64,000 bases of DNA from Fusarium oxysporum f. sp. lycopersici 4287. Its lineage: Eukaryota; Ascomycota; Sordariomycetes; Hypocreales; Nectriaceae. The stretch is from positions 1,975,071 through 2,039,070 of the forward strand of contig NC_030994.1 in NCBI RefSeq assembly GCF_000149955.1, given 5' to 3'. Shown piece by piece: positions 38,928 through 50,708 of this stretch. The translations under genes were made by a program, and so were the position numbers. How positions within the stretch are numbered: the first letter of the stretch is position 1; every line of letters starts with the position of its first letter. Below the pieces are notes generated by a model. The model ran no database searches. It worked only from the letters and a program-made list of their open reading frames with translations, and was not told the origin of the DNA.

Positions 38928-40061
38928 TTTACCGAGAAAAACAAAGTCTTGTGTTGGGGTACGGTAGGCGTCGGCTGGTGGGATTACAGGTTGATCGTGT
39001 CGCGTCGCATCGCATTGCTGCGTCGCGAGAAAACGGTAACGGCCAGTACCTTAGCTAACTCTATTACTCATCCAGTCACGTGACCGTGTTCACCTTCAAC
39101 GATTCCATTGAATGGAAGTCATTCATCCTTTTTGTATGTACCTAGGTAATTGAATATGATTTATATCTAAGAAATGCTGATGTCTCTGAATAGCACTGGA
39201 CATGATCCAGTTCCACAGCTCTAGAAAGGGCGATCTGGGCTTGATCGAAAACCGAATGCCATCCCTGTCTTGATGGATTGGTTCTTCATATATCAGTAAA
39301 GCCTCAGAACGAGTGCCCAACTCTCATCGCCCTACTATAGTTCCTATCTATAGCCCCTACATTGCTGACTAGCCTTGCCCTTTGAATAGGATCTCAAGAA
39401 ATACAGGGTGGCATTCATGACTGTCAAAATCGGCTGGAGTTGATCCAGTGCCACAGCTCTGAACCCGTCCTTGCTCACACCAAACACACCACCACTTCTC
39501 CTATCCCGAGCATACTTGAAGATACAGCACCTGCAGACTTGACCTCAGCCTCCAGCACTTTGGGGCTGTTTTCCCCAAAACTCAACACGAGAACATATAG
39601 AATACTAGTAAACAGTTTTCCGACAATGGCGTAAACCTATCTGGTGGTCCGGATTGAGCTTCTTCAAATCGAGAAACCTTGGGTTTGGGAGCCCATCAAA
39701 TAATCACCATTTGGCGGCTCTGCCCATCCTTCTTCCACAACGCTGAAAACAAAATGCACCCCAAAATAATGCATTGCCAGTCCGCTCAGATGAATAAAAC
39801 TCCGCAATTAAGACGCCGCGCTCTCGATGCCATGAACGTACTGAATGTGATCGATGAGAGGCAAAAATGACAAATGTCGTCGACTGTAAGAATCTGAAAC
39901 TCGTCGAGATCCGAGTTTGTTCGCACCATTTCTTCGTTCAGGACCCTTAGAATGCAGATCCTAGCCCGTTCCTCGATTGTCTCTTACTGAAGCGGTTGCG
40001 TTTTGGCGCGGGATCTTCATTATTCCCCTGATTCTTACTCAGCTGGTTTCGTCCTTGTCGG
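38928..40061. other. Intergenic: RSC6 promoter and PKH 3' region, with a 20-bp direct repeat
   Basis: About 1.1 kb in a tandem minus-strand setting. It contains two copies of TGATCCAG(T/G)... CCACAGCTCT, 20 bp with one mismatch, at 39203-39222 and 39441-39460 on the plus strand. The ORFs are short and not protein-like. No tRNA or other RNA gene was recognised. Confidence 0.5.
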
Positions 40062-42433
40062 TCACTGAGTCCGAAACCATCTGAATAGTTTCCTGGACCC
40101 TCCCAAAGTACTTGATGGGCTTGAAACTTGAGACGACATGTCGGCAAATCCACTATCACCACCATAAGAGGTGGTCATGTTCTGAGATAGTGCCATGTCC
40201 CTTGCCCTCTCGAGACATTCAACCCAGTCAGCGGCAGCAGAGCCACCTTCTTGGGGTGTGGATGAGGACTTGGCCTCTTCAAATGTGTAGTGGTGGCCGC
40301 CCTGCAGGTAGATGTCAGTGTGCTGACTAAAAGACACAAACCCAATCGAGATTCACTTACTGTATTGACACACCACACCGTTTGGCCCTTTGCGTCCACT
40401 TGGGTCTTCCAGGTGCAATCTGAGCCGAGCAGAGACAACTCCTGCTTCGCTCTTTTCTCCTCTCCACCAGCCGGAGCAAGGACAATTCGGCCGCTAGATG
40501 TAATCATTACCAGGCGCTGACGCTTCTTAGTAGTGCTGCCGATAAAGAAACGAGACAACTTCTTATGTCCTTCTCCTGGTTCCTTTCCGTGGGGGCTTGA
40601 AGGTAAAGGCGTCGAGACCACCATGAGATCGCCCAACTTGAGAATGCGCTCGTTATTCTTAGTCAAAACGGGTGACCATTCAATGTCAAGCTGTGTCGGG
40701 GGAGGAAGTTCTGTTATTATCCTCGATGGTCGATTATTCCCATTGGAGGGAGTGGCCTGGGACTGCTGTGGAGGCCTGGCGTTAGACGAGGTGGAAAAGC
40801 CGTTGAGCTGAATAACTTGAGGTTCCTGGGGGGGTGGTATATATGGGCGAAGACGGGGTGCCTTGGTCCTCCAGAGTCCTTTTCCGAATGGATGTCCATC
40901 GAAGAATTCGTGGTTTTTAATGTGCTCGACAGTGAGTCGTCTGGCTGGTTCGAGTACCAAGCAGCGCTCCACGAGGTCTCTGGCTGCTGGTGGAAAGCCA
41001 GGGGGGAATTCGTATTCGAGATTTACAATCTTCTGAAATGTGAGATACTCACTGCCTCCCTTGAAAGGAGGTCGGCCAGCCAAAAGCTGGTATACAATGC
41101 AGCCGAAAGCCCACAAGTCGCTAGCCTTACAGGCGTTCTTGTGTGTGAGAAGCTCAGGGCTCACATATTCAGCGGTACCGACAAATGATGCTGCACGACT
41201 GTCATCGTCCTTTCCAGGATCTGGTGCACCGCTGGCTGATGCGGCTGAAGGGTCTTCGCGTGGATCTTTGAGCAGTTTAGCAGTTCCAAAGTCCGTAATT
41301 TTGACGTGCATCTGGTCATCCAACAAGACGTTTTCGGGCTTCAGATCTCGGTGGATGACACCCCGAGAATGCATGTAGTCAATGGCGTCGAGAATTTGTG
41401 CACCATAGAACCTGGTGCATTCAACATCGAAGGTGCCTGTCTTCTTCAAGACACCCAAGAGCTCTCCGCCATTGCACAAATCGAGGACGTAGTAGAGCGA
41501 TGTCTCGTCTTGAAATGTATAGTATAACCGGACAATTCCAGGGTGTTCAGTAAGTCGGTTTAGTGTGTTCTTCTCGATGTTGACATATTTGATCTTCTTC
41601 TCCTTGATGATATGTCTCTTTTCGAGTACCTTCACGGCGTATTCTTTGAGAGTTTGGCGATCTGTCGCCATGTAGACTGTACTATAGGAGCCCTCGCCAA
41701 GAACTCGCCCGAAGGAAAAGTCGCGGACGCCCTTTTTGACCTGGCGGACAACGGTACGTCCATTTGCATCAACCTCTCTGCGGACCCCAACGGCCGCTCC
41801 ACGCTCCTGCCAGTCCTCTCTGCTGGTTGGGACCGGCGCGTCACCTGCGTAAGGCTGGTTCTGCTGTGGCCCGCCAGGACCAGGTGCATAGCCAACCCCC
41901 ATACCTCTTGAGCTCCTTCGAGGTGGCAATGGGCTGCCACCAGACATTAAACCTGATACTGGTCGGCTTGAGTTGTTGAAGCGATGAGGGTCTCGTCGGC
42001 TGGACTCTCTCACGGGATACGAGGGGTTCGAGCCAGGTTCTGACACATTGGACATGCCGTAAACGGAGGACCTCGACGGCTCGGTTTGAGGAGATGGCTG
42101 TGGATGATTTGCGGAGGGGCCTGGATCGGAAGTAGGGTCAGAAGGTTGAGCGGATGGAGTAAGACGAGGATCGTTAAGTGAGGTTTCGACACCGGCATCT
42201 ATAGGGTCGAGGCGGATTGCATCATAGGATGAGGGCGTGGTGGATGTGGTTGTCGGTTGAGGCGTAGAGGGGAGGGCGGATGTTGAAGTTGAAGCGGAGA
42301 TGGAGGTATTCTGAGCAGTCGAGTCGGGCCCGGGAGGAGAAGTCGAAGATGAGTTAATAGCCTCAGCAGCATCGTCAGGATTGGCGATGCGCAGTCCGCC
42401 CAAAGCCTGAGAAAGGCTCAGGTCCCCATTCAT
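40062..42433 (-). CDS. PKH1: PDK1-type AGC protein kinase (PKH1/2 homologue)
   Basis: Master AGC kinase that phosphorylates the activation loops of Ypk, Sch9 and PKC-type kinases, acting near eisosomes in fungi (family knowledge). Exons 42433-40361 and 40301-40062 give 770 aa. After a long Ser/Pro/Thr-rich N terminus the kinase domain shows GEGSYSTVYMATDRQTLKEY, AVKVLEK, HRDLKPENVLLDD (residues about 360-372), DFGTAKLL and the PDK1-specific activation loop SFVGTAEYVSPELLT (about 412-426). The activation loop has an acidic/Ala insert (DPSAASASGAPDPGKDDD). A C-terminal PH-like domain follows (RFFIGSTTKKRQRLVMITSS, WKTQVDAKGQTVWCVNT). The open frame runs 18 codons upstream without an ATG, so MNGDLSLSQALGG at 42433 is taken as the start; an upstream exon is possible. 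Confidence 0.93.
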
Positions 42434-42685
42434 GGTGGGCGATGGAGGAGCCTGGGGCAGATGCTCAGGGGAAGTGGACAGGCTCAAGCTCGACTCGCAC
42501 TGGGAGGAGAAACGCGAGTCGTGAGCAAGGGACGGTCGGCCACTGGCGGCGGCTTGGACCGTGGAGCATCACCGATGGATGTTGAGCAGAGCTGTCCAGA
42601 AGAGGAATCGACGGGTAAGGTAGATGGGAAAATGCGAGCGAGGTCAGTTTGTGAGGTTAGCAATAATAAATTAAATCCCGGATTG

Positions 42686-42715
42686 TTGCGTTGCGTTGCG
42701 TTGCGTTAGGTTGCG
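42686..42715. repeat. TTGCG pentamer tandem repeat upstream of PKH
   Basis: Four perfect TTGCG units, one TTAGG variant and one more TTGCG. It lies about 250 nt upstream of the PKH start, in the likely promoter or 5' UTR. Confidence 0.9.
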
Positions 42716-44909
42716 CTGGCGGTGGTTGCAGTGGTAGTGCTGTAACGAAACTGATAAAGTATAGACCCGTCCGTCAGCCAACAGCACCTAGCAAAACAGA
42801 GGTACGAGGCCCCAGTCTAGATTACGAGAGCCCAGAGAAGCGAAAGACGCCTTAGGCCGCCGCCAACCTTGTCTTTAAACCTGGGTATAACACCTTAGGT
42901 AGGGGTTTTCTTTGCTGGGATGATGCACAGGTAAAAGGAGAGACTGCGAGCCCCCAGTGTTTTTTTTGCAAGGTGCTTTACCTCGTCCTGTCTGATATTT
43001 TGGTGAGAGGAGCACCAGCCACCAATATCTGTCCTGAGCCAATCTCCAATGTACTAACGAATGTACTATAGAGTGTGAGGTGCAGCTGGCAACCTCGAAT
43101 ATTGATCCACGAGCACAGTCTGCGAGATCTCCTGGCCACTGTTGCAAAATGGTTGGTCCGTAATCTGGGCAAAATGCTGGCTTAGATACTTTTATGCCAA
43201 GGATAACGACTTAAATATATCACGGGCCTGGTTCAGTTTAAATACCTGAAGAGGTGGTTTGGGTGCAGAAGCCGCACTTGTCCCTGTCTATCATGGCGCT
43301 AAAAATACCTACCTATTCAACATGATGAACAAGCCTGCAAATTGCTAATGAAGGCATTTCATCTAACCCAGACATGGAGACGACGATATCCAGGATCTAG
43401 GGCTTGGTGCTGTTCAACAATCGTAATGCCCAAAAATAGAATTGATGTAGTAGGTACGTGCGGATGCCATTCTGTCCGTGCTCTTAGGACTCAGCCTGTT
43501 TCAAGACCTTTTAGTTAAGGTAATCAAGACTTTTGAGGTCGTGAAGCGGCGGTGCGATAATACTGCACAGGACATTTACTATCACAATTTATGTAACAAT
43601 AAACGCATTCATGTTGTGTTTACCATTTCCGTACGGTGATTATTAGGTATCTCCTCTCGAGCTGAGAAGCACTATTGATTCCACGTGTTCATTAGATGCA
43701 CAATCATGACAACGTCATTGCTGAATTACAAGATTCACTGCAAATGCGGATATCATATCGTACGAAACATGGGGGTCTTTTTTGCATGCATATCGATATC
43801 ATTGCCATCACTTGGTTCTTCCAGCGCGGCGCAGCACCTCGTATCAGCCAGAAACCACCTAAATTCCAAGATATATCTGGAAATCGAGTATCTCGTGATG
43901 GACAGCCGCGTAATAGAGACGCCATGTCGAACTGTCTATACTGCTAGATAATGGGAACTGTTACTGACCACATACTATCAAGGAAGTTATCCACCGTATC
44001 ACAGTATCTCTTGCTGGGGCTGTGCAACATTGTGTACTGTCGTAACTGTGGTGTCGTCAGCTTCTCATCGAATCATGAAAGCACCAAAAAAAGAAGGCAT
44101 CTAGGGAATGAGAATACATGAAGCCATAACCAATGATAAGAACCAGAGAACACCATTGAACCTTACCGCATGAGCACACATCAATAAACCACCTCATTGC
44201 ATGATGAATAAACATGATACCTGTTATGTATGCCTTACCCTAGAGCTCAGAAGTTCTAGGGAAGTTCCTGCTCTCGTCAACTCTCCCCTGTAAAAATTCT
44301 TTCTTGGCACGCACTGTTAGTGCACTGTTAGGAGCGGGATTTTCTACGGGCTACTCGGCCACACAATACTGCGGGGACGCCATCGGCTCCCTAACAGCAG
44401 TTTTCAGAGAAGGAATTTTGGAGAGTTCACCTTCTCTGACAACACCTTTGTCGGATCTAATGGCGGCACCTCAGAACCAGAACGCCTTAGATATCGGAGG
44501 ACGGTGCCCGTGGCATCGGTAGCGACATCCTCCCGATCAACGACGCCGATTGCGATGGGTTTTTCCCCTTTGAAGGCAAGCCGCACCGCCGGCCTCTGAT
44601 TCCTTCCCAAGGTTTTTCCCTGCCGCCACGACAGTCGACTACGAGCTACAACTTGGTTACTGGAGATTGTGGACTGCGTCAGCAGATGTAGTGATGCGTG
44701 AGAGAATTCTGGTCGGTGGAAAAAGCTCGACAGTAGATTGCCCCCGAACCCGCTGACGGGTGACGGGCTTGAGAAATACAGCACCTTTTGTGCCATTGGT
44801 ATGCTGGATGGTGAAGGAAGCGGGGTTTCCCTGTACCTAGCTAGCTCAGCACGTCTTTTGCTCCAGTAGGAGATCTGGCTTCGTTACAGCCACCCAGACG
44901 AAAAATATA

Positions 44910-44937
44910 CAAACAAACAAACAAACAAACAAACAAA
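44910..44937. repeat. (CAAA)n microsatellite
   Basis: Seven tandem CAAA units on the plus strand in intergenic DNA upstream of the hypothetical gene at 45134. Confidence 0.92.
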
Positions 44938-45133
44938 AAGGTTCCTGCTCTCGTTCTGAGTTTTTCCCAGTAGCCAGACTGAACAATACTGTCTATGGGA
45001 AGCTGCGTTCTAAAAGAAGTTAGGAATAAATATATACACAAGCTATTACGATGTTATCTATTCATGTGTCTGCAACCATGCATATGGCACTTCCATGTGA
45101 AAGCTTAGAGTGAAATTGCCCTCACTCTGCAGG

Positions 45134-46255
45134 ATGCTCCGACTTCAACCTACGACGATCAAGATAGCCACGCGCGATATTAGCGACGCCGAGCGTCGCA
45201 GCCGCTACAGAAAGCACCTACTCAGTCGTCAGAAGGCCAATAAAAGACGCGATGATCTCACCCAGCTTGATCAAGGAACCGTGCTTGAAGATGCCCTCAA
45301 CACCAGGATCGTAACACCAACCACTGACTCTAGCATTGGGCAAGACACGCCAGGTTCAGATGGCAGAAATGAGTCAGACGGTGAAGAGGAATTAGGATCA
45401 TCAGTTCCTCCGCTAGACTACGTTACCATCAGTTCCGAGGAGACCACCTACGTGGACGTTGTTCACGGCACCAACCGCCTGCATCGACAACCAGACCAGC
45501 ATCGACTTCCTTTCCGCCCGCGACAAAGCTTGGGTATGTCAACAGACCAGCAATGACGAGATACGATCGGAACTGAGGCAAATACTAACAAGTTTGAAGA
45601 TGATCATGAAGATGCGGATACTGCGCCCGTCCACACACAACCCCACGATAATGTCAGGGATGGTTCCATGACGGATGAGGATGAGCGCGATACGATAGAG
45701 CAACCTTTGGCAGCAACTGTGAGGGACACTTCCCCAATCGAATATCCTGTCCCTATCATTATTATCGGATATGTATCCATGAAAGCCCTTTGAATTGCCT
45801 TGATTGTGGCGAAATGAAAGATAAGTACGCATAGGCTAATGGGCATTTAGCTGGACGGATCAACGTATGAATCGGAAGAAGTCAACGACGACCTCTTGCA
45901 GACCTCGGGAGAACTTGTAGACCCCCCCGAAGATGCTGGTGAGCTTTCAATCTCACCGGCTGACGAAGGGTTGGAGCCTACGACACCCCGAAGACATTTT
46001 CCTGTGTACAGCGATCGCCTACCCGTTGAAGAACAACCTCAAACTCCAAGACAACTTCCAGAAGCTCGCCATCAAAGCAGGTTTGATGGAGTTTATACGG
46101 CGCCAGTTCGAGGACGACGAGTGAGAGTCGAAATTGACGATGCACCAGTGACAGTAAGGAGAAGGCGTGCTGGACGCAATACTAGCCCAGTAGGGTTGAG
46201 AACACCAGGGTTTCAGGGTTTGTACGGAGGCAGTGAGAACGCCGACGATGTGTGA
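45134..46255 (+). CDS. Hypothetical protein, acidic and disordered (325 aa)
   Basis: I do not recognise this gene. A three-exon model (45134-45533, 45600-45772, 45851-46255) has matching phases and acceptable sites: GTATGT with CTAAC branch and GAAG acceptor, then GTATCC with a TTTAG acceptor. The product starts MLRLQPTTIKIATRDISDAE and is basic at first (RRSRYRKHLLSRQKANKRRD). It then becomes acidic and Ser/Thr-rich and ends with an Arg-rich patch (VTVRRRRAGRN) and TPGFQGLYGGSENADDV. No domain, signal peptide or membrane helix is visible; IIIIGY before the second intron is the only hydrophobic run. It lies alone between two long gene-poor intervals. A CTGCAG acceptor-like site just before the ATG leaves room for an upstream exon. 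It may be lineage-specific; it could also be a mis-predicted fragment. Confidence 0.45.
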
Positions 46256-48060
46256 TGTGATTTGCCGACAGACATCCGTAGTGATGTCAGGTGGTTCATA
46301 ATCATCGGCAAATGCAAGGAGTACGAGGATCAGTCTTGCTAATACAAGATAAACGGAGCATAATATTACGGTGACTGTTGGTTTTGCTGATCAAGCAGGG
46401 CGTTGACTGAAGTTATTAGACACCTTACCTTACCTTACGTTAGTTTGATATTGAATCAGGATAATGAACTGTTCAGTTCGTTTCCAAGACGATGTCAACT
46501 AAAGGAGCATTCCTCCCTTGAGTCTTGCTTCTCCATAAGTGATGGAAGATCGGTGATAGTTCCTTTGTGATCCGTTTGGGACAACGGGGTGCGGACATGG
46601 ATCCGTCCTTACAAACTCGGGCAGGTTCGAATTTTCAGTTGGTCCGGCTCCGGGGGGCTCCAGATCCAGCCATTCGCGGCAACGAAAATTCCAGTCAAGC
46701 AGAGTTTTGTCAGACTGGACGTGCCTGGCTTGGCTGTGGCCACCTCAGGCACCAGGAGAGGCAGAAAGGCACTGGACATCGGGAGTTCTATTTGATCCAC
46801 TCATTTCACTTTCTTCCTTCGCAAGGTACGTACTTGGAAACGGGCTCGGAACTACAAACTTCCAATTCCAATGATCCATTGGAAGAGAAGATCAGGGCAG
46901 AAACAAAAACTGACTCGGGCTGGGCGGAAGCCCGGGTGGATCTCTTTGGCGTCCCATCGGAAAAAGATTGGTCAATGTCTAGCTGCGGATCAGAAGCAAA
47001 AAACTTGGCTGAAATGGGGCTCGGATTGCTGAGTGAGTGCTCAGAGTGGCACGGGGCAACTAGAGTCAAGTCAAAACGTTGTCCATCCAACCAGGCAAAG
47101 GCTCAAGACATGCTAAAGACCCGCCCAGACGCCATGCCCCTTACAGCCACGAGACCCCTAACAATTACGCAATCCAGAAGGGGTCAAGCGCGAATTAGAG
47201 CTGACCATTAGACAGTACGTACCTGACGCTGCGATGTGCCTTAGCTTCGAGCTAGACCACTTTTAGGGCCGGGAGGTTTGCGATAAGCTGATGGCGTGCA
47301 TACCGTATGCATACTGTCTTGCACGGACCCCAGCTGCAGCTTGCCGAATCCGATACAAACTGCTGATGCTTTAGCCGGGCTGTTTTGGGTGTACGGGTAT
47401 CTTCTCAGAGTACCTGTACGCGGCGTTCGCCGTTCGTGAGACCAACGCACAGTGTCAACTCCAGTAGCTGTTAGAGATCGGAGTGAGGCTGCATGGGTTG
47501 GGTGGGTGCGTTAAAGAGCAAGAGAGCACCTCAACCTGGGGTAAAGAGCCACTCACACTTCACGCCCCTTCTTCGTCTCTCTACTCTCACAGGTTCTTTC
47601 CATTTTAGCAGTCCTCCCCTCGCATTCTTTTACAGCTTTTAATCCTCCTTCTTCCTCCCATCGATTTCCTCCTCCTCTTCCTCTCTTCACATATTCCATC
47701 CATCACAGGACATACCAACTCAAAAGTCATTCCCATCACGACTTGTCTTAAACCACACCCACTTACTACCTATTATCCACCCTCATCCTCACCTTCGCGT
47801 ACCTTGCCCTCGTGCCTCGTCCTGGCCGAACCCATCGCGTTCTTCTACTACTTCTCTCTATCTCATCGTCACTCATCAGGCTCCATCTCGCCGACGTCCT
47901 CCTCAACTCTCCTCTTGAGCGAACTCATCATCACCGCGTGTCCCGGAGACTATACGCTATAGATGGTTTGTGACAACACTGACTACTAACCTTGCAAACA
48001 CTCCCAGTTTCCCATCACAGATCAGATCAGAACAGGACAGAACAGAATACGCTTTTCAAA
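46256..48060. promoter_or_regulatory. Long upstream region of the gene at 48061, with CT-rich leader
   Basis: 1.8 kb. The last 400-500 nt (about 47560-47960) are strikingly pyrimidine-rich (TCTCTC, CTTCCTC, CCTCCTCC blocks), as in core promoters and leaders of strongly expressed fungal genes. A possible short 5' UTR intron runs 47966-48007 (GTTTGT donor, CTAAC branch, CCCAG acceptor). A 205-codon plus-strand ORF (46597-47211) has no recognisable protein features. A small hairpin (GCATA CCG TATGC) lies at about 47299-47311. Confidence 0.5.
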
Positions 48061-48909
48061 ATGTCGTACTTCAGCTCTCAGTTCTCTTCCTCTCCCGTCC
48101 TCACCATGACTCCCCAACATGCCCACCAGTCTATGGGTATGGCAAGCTTCGGACACCACACACCACCCCGATTTGCACCTATGCCAAACCAGTTTGCTGC
48201 TCAGCCCGTTCGACCTTCTGCAGCTGGTAGAAAGCGTTCCCGGGACGAGGCCTCTGAAAACCTTGAGCCTGACATGAAATCCCTGCCCGTTGAAGAGCCC
48301 GAAGAGGAATGGATCTACGGTCCCGGCATGACCCTCATCAAGAAGAGCACTCGCTACGTCACAGACGCCAGCAGTCAATCCGGCACCTGGGTTGAGGAGA
48401 AGAAGGCTGCTGAAGAGGCCGCCATGAAGGAGGCGCGCTCTCTGATCAGAAACCCCAAGCTGCAGCGCGTATCGCCCACTCTATCAAGCGCACCTGCCGC
48501 CAGCACTTCTCCCCTCCAGTCTGAAGTCAAGCCTGCTACTGAGGGTCCCATTGTCGATAACTTCACTCTGCACCTCGGCATTGGCTGGCGAAGAATCAGC
48601 GAAGAAGAGCACATCCAAGCCGCTGCTCGTGGTTGGGCTCGCTATATCGAAAATCACTTCCCTGTTTCCAATGCTCGAATCCTTCTTGAGAGCAACGGTC
48701 TCCAGTCGTATCTGGTGGAGACCAACGAGGGCTTCTTCCTATTTGCCGAGAACCTCCGACAAGGCCAGCTTGTCAGCCAGACTGCTGAGGGCGCACTCCG
48801 AAATCTTCGATGCTCTCCTCCTATCTTTGACGGAATGGAGGTTCTTTCAGCAGCCGAATCACCGCGACCAACCAACGCCGTCCCTGATATGGACATGAGA
48901 ATGGACTAG
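48061..48909 (+). CDS. Conserved fungal protein of unknown function (282 aa)
   Basis: Single exon. The N terminus (residues 1-55) is Ser/Pro/His/Met-rich and probably disordered, then a basic nuclear-localisation-like patch (GRKRSRDE) precedes an acidic segment with EEEWIYGPGMTLIKKSTRYV. A helical charged stretch (EEKKAAEEAAMKEARSLIRN) follows. The C-terminal part looks folded: LHLGIGWRRISEEEHIQAAA, RGWARYIENHFPVSNARILL and LESNGLQSYLVETNEGFFLF. I do not recognise a named domain. The long CT-rich leader suggests strong or regulated expression; the patch suggests a nuclear protein. The coding call rests on the sole ATG, the compact frame and protein-like composition. Confidence 0.8.
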   Translation: MSYFSSQFSSSPVLTMTPQHAHQSMGMASFGHHTPPRFAPMPNQFAAQPVRPSAAGRKRSRDEASENLEPDMKSLPVEEPEEEWIYGPGMTLIKKSTRYVTDASSQSGTWVEEKKAAEEAAMKEARSLIRNPKLQRVSPTLSSAPAASTSPLQSEVKPATEGPIVDNFTLHLGIGWRRISEEEHIQAAARGWARYIENHFPVSNARILLESNGLQSYLVETNEGFFLFAENLRQGQLVSQTAEGALRNLRCSPPIFDGMEVLSAAESPRPTNAVPDMDMRMD

Positions 48910-50708
48910 AGTAACCTCGTCCGGGAACGTTCCGAATTTTTTTTCTTGATGCATCTTGTACTTGCTATTTACGGAGTTACGTGTTTGCCATGCTTATGGA
49001 CTGGGAATGGGAATGGGAAAGGAGCCTTGGGATGGACGGGAAAGAAAGGCTACCGAGAGCGAATGCCATAGACCGGATAGTCATGGCTTGATATCATTTG
49101 ATTGCAATTTACATTATTGAACAACAACTGGTCTTGAATGTGCCTCTGATGTAAATTGTGTTATTGTGTCGAACATTTCCGTGACTTTGTGCAAATTGTG
49201 TAGTTGTGTTTGTGGCATAGACGGAGAAAAACTCCCGCTAATAGATGCGCGTTTGTTTGTTCAGGGCGTGATTTTCGCGAGCAAGCCAATACGACGCGAC
49301 ACCCTTGGCTTGGCTGGGCTCGGGCTCGGGCTATCATAAGGAACCCTACCTTGCACTTACATTACACACGCAGCAAGCAAGCATCATGGGCGTTAGGATT
49401 GGAAAGGGCCGGTTTGAAGCCAAGAGTCCAATTAAAGAAAGTTCAATTTTTGATTTCCTCGTATAGCACGATACGTGGCATTGTGCCTGAGATGCAGGAC
49501 ATGCTGGAAGCACCGCTAATGCAACACAACACAAACAGACTCATCCAACAAATGATAGCCAATGCAGTCCATGAAATGGCTTGAATAGTCTCTTCATGGG
49601 CTGCCACAGAGCCAATCTCTTGTCTTGGATCTGCAACTCTTCTCATGCGGCTCAGCTAATTCATTGGTTATTCAGACATGAAAAGCAGCAATGTTGCTCA
49701 ATAATTATGTGGCGTATCGTATGCATTGGCTTTCATGGTAGATAGGTAGACTATCCAGCTGTATGTTCCACCTTTCGATCAATGAAACAACTGAAATAGA
49801 CTGAAGCAAATGGTCAATCTTCTCTTAGAATGCTCGAATGCAAGCATGACCCCATTTAAAGATTGGCTTTCTACCGATGTAGTAGTGAACCTACACTATG
49901 GTATAAATATATAGATGGCTCTTAATAAACTTCCCTGCACGGTATCTTTTTACTTTTCGTGAAATCAACCATTTGAATTACCTATCGGCCTTTTGAGGAC
50001 TGAGTTGAGAGCTTGCTCAGAGCGGGGCTTGACTCCCGTCTCTTGAACTGGTCTTCTCAGCATGAGATAACATTTAGAACCACGAATCATACTGTTGAGC
50101 TTGATAGTGTATATACCCATTTCACTGCTGCCTTTTTCCTTCTTCATATCGTTTAAATGGAAGCCTACCTTGCCTTGCCTTACCTTGACCGGACTGGCTC
50201 TGCCTTTGGCTCAGGGGAAGCATGTCCCCAACCTCCTCCGTTGAGCTTGGCCGAGGTATTTGCCTCTAGAGTCCAGATAGGCCAAGACTCTTGAGTACCT
50301 TGTCGGCGCAGGGGTACCAGTATTATCTCATGTATTTTAGTCTGTTCGACTATCGTCTAGGTAGCGCAAATACATCAATTGTCGGAGTTACACCAACTCT
50401 CGGAACCTTTGGACAGCCCATCCGTCATCCAGTTACGTATGATAATAGAAGTCAAGTAGGTTCAGGAAGGAGGTAACTTCCATCTACCGTACAACATCAT
50501 CACTTGGGCGTTGCATCCCCAATAAAGCATATTCTCTCTCCTTGTGATTCAGATTAAAGCTATACAACCGTCGTATCTTTTTTTTTTTTTGGCGCCTGTA
50601 GTAGGTCCCAACTGAGAACAGCTCCATCTAATTGATTGATCAATCTACCTACCTTATCCACCGCATCCATCAACCACATCGCATCGCATCGCATCGCAAT
50701 CACCAACC
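48910..50708. other. Intergenic region between 48909 and SYN8
   Basis: 1.8 kb of mostly AT-rich DNA in a tandem setting. It contains degenerate G-rich short repeats (GGCTTGGCTGGGCTCGGGCT near 49306-49330), CTTGC/CTTAC pentamers near 50168-50185 and a T13 run at 50578-50590. ORFs of 60-126 codons start at non-ATG codons or lack protein pattern. No RNA gene was recognised. The SYN8-proximal part is its promoter. Confidence 0.5.
50677..50696. repeat. CATCG pentamer repeat in the SYN8 leader
   Basis: Four perfect CATCG units, 12 nt upstream of the SYN8 ATG, so inside the 5' UTR. Confidence 0.9.

Larger units (their letters stand above)
42434..45133. other. Long gene-poor interval, PKH upstream to hypothetical gene
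   Basis: 2.7 kb between divergent genes, the longest gene-free stretch here. The PKH-proximal 300 nt probably hold its promoter and leader. Beyond that the DNA is AT-rich except for a GC-richer island at about 44300-44830 carrying a 130-codon minus-strand ORF (44404-44796) with no family resemblance. Simple repeats lie at 42686-42715 and 44910-44937. A 14-bp direct repeat (GTTCCTGCTCTCGT) lies at about 44265 and 44942. I cannot assign a gene to any of it. Confidence 0.5.

Noticed and set aside
42434..42487. PKH start at 42487
   Set aside because: The codon there is TTG; the first in-frame ATG is at 42433.
44404..44796. 130-codon minus-strand ORF as a gene
   Set aside because: No protein-like pattern or family resemblance and no supporting splice structure; kept only as a note in the interval description.
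46617..46640. tRNA B-box-like sequence (GGTTCGAAT)
   Set aside because: No A box, acceptor stem or cloverleaf can be formed around it.
46597..47211. 205-codon plus-strand ORF as a gene
   Set aside because: It has no domain, is biased in composition and lies in the upstream region of 48061; the extended frame begins at a non-ATG codon. A chance ORF is more likely.
49204..49584. 126-codon plus-strand ORF
   Set aside because: It starts at TTG, has no ATG near the 5' end and no recognisable composition.
49990..50060. tRNA-like T-arm and small ORF on the minus strand
   Set aside because: The stem pairing does not extend to a full cloverleaf, and the 60-codon ORF has no support.
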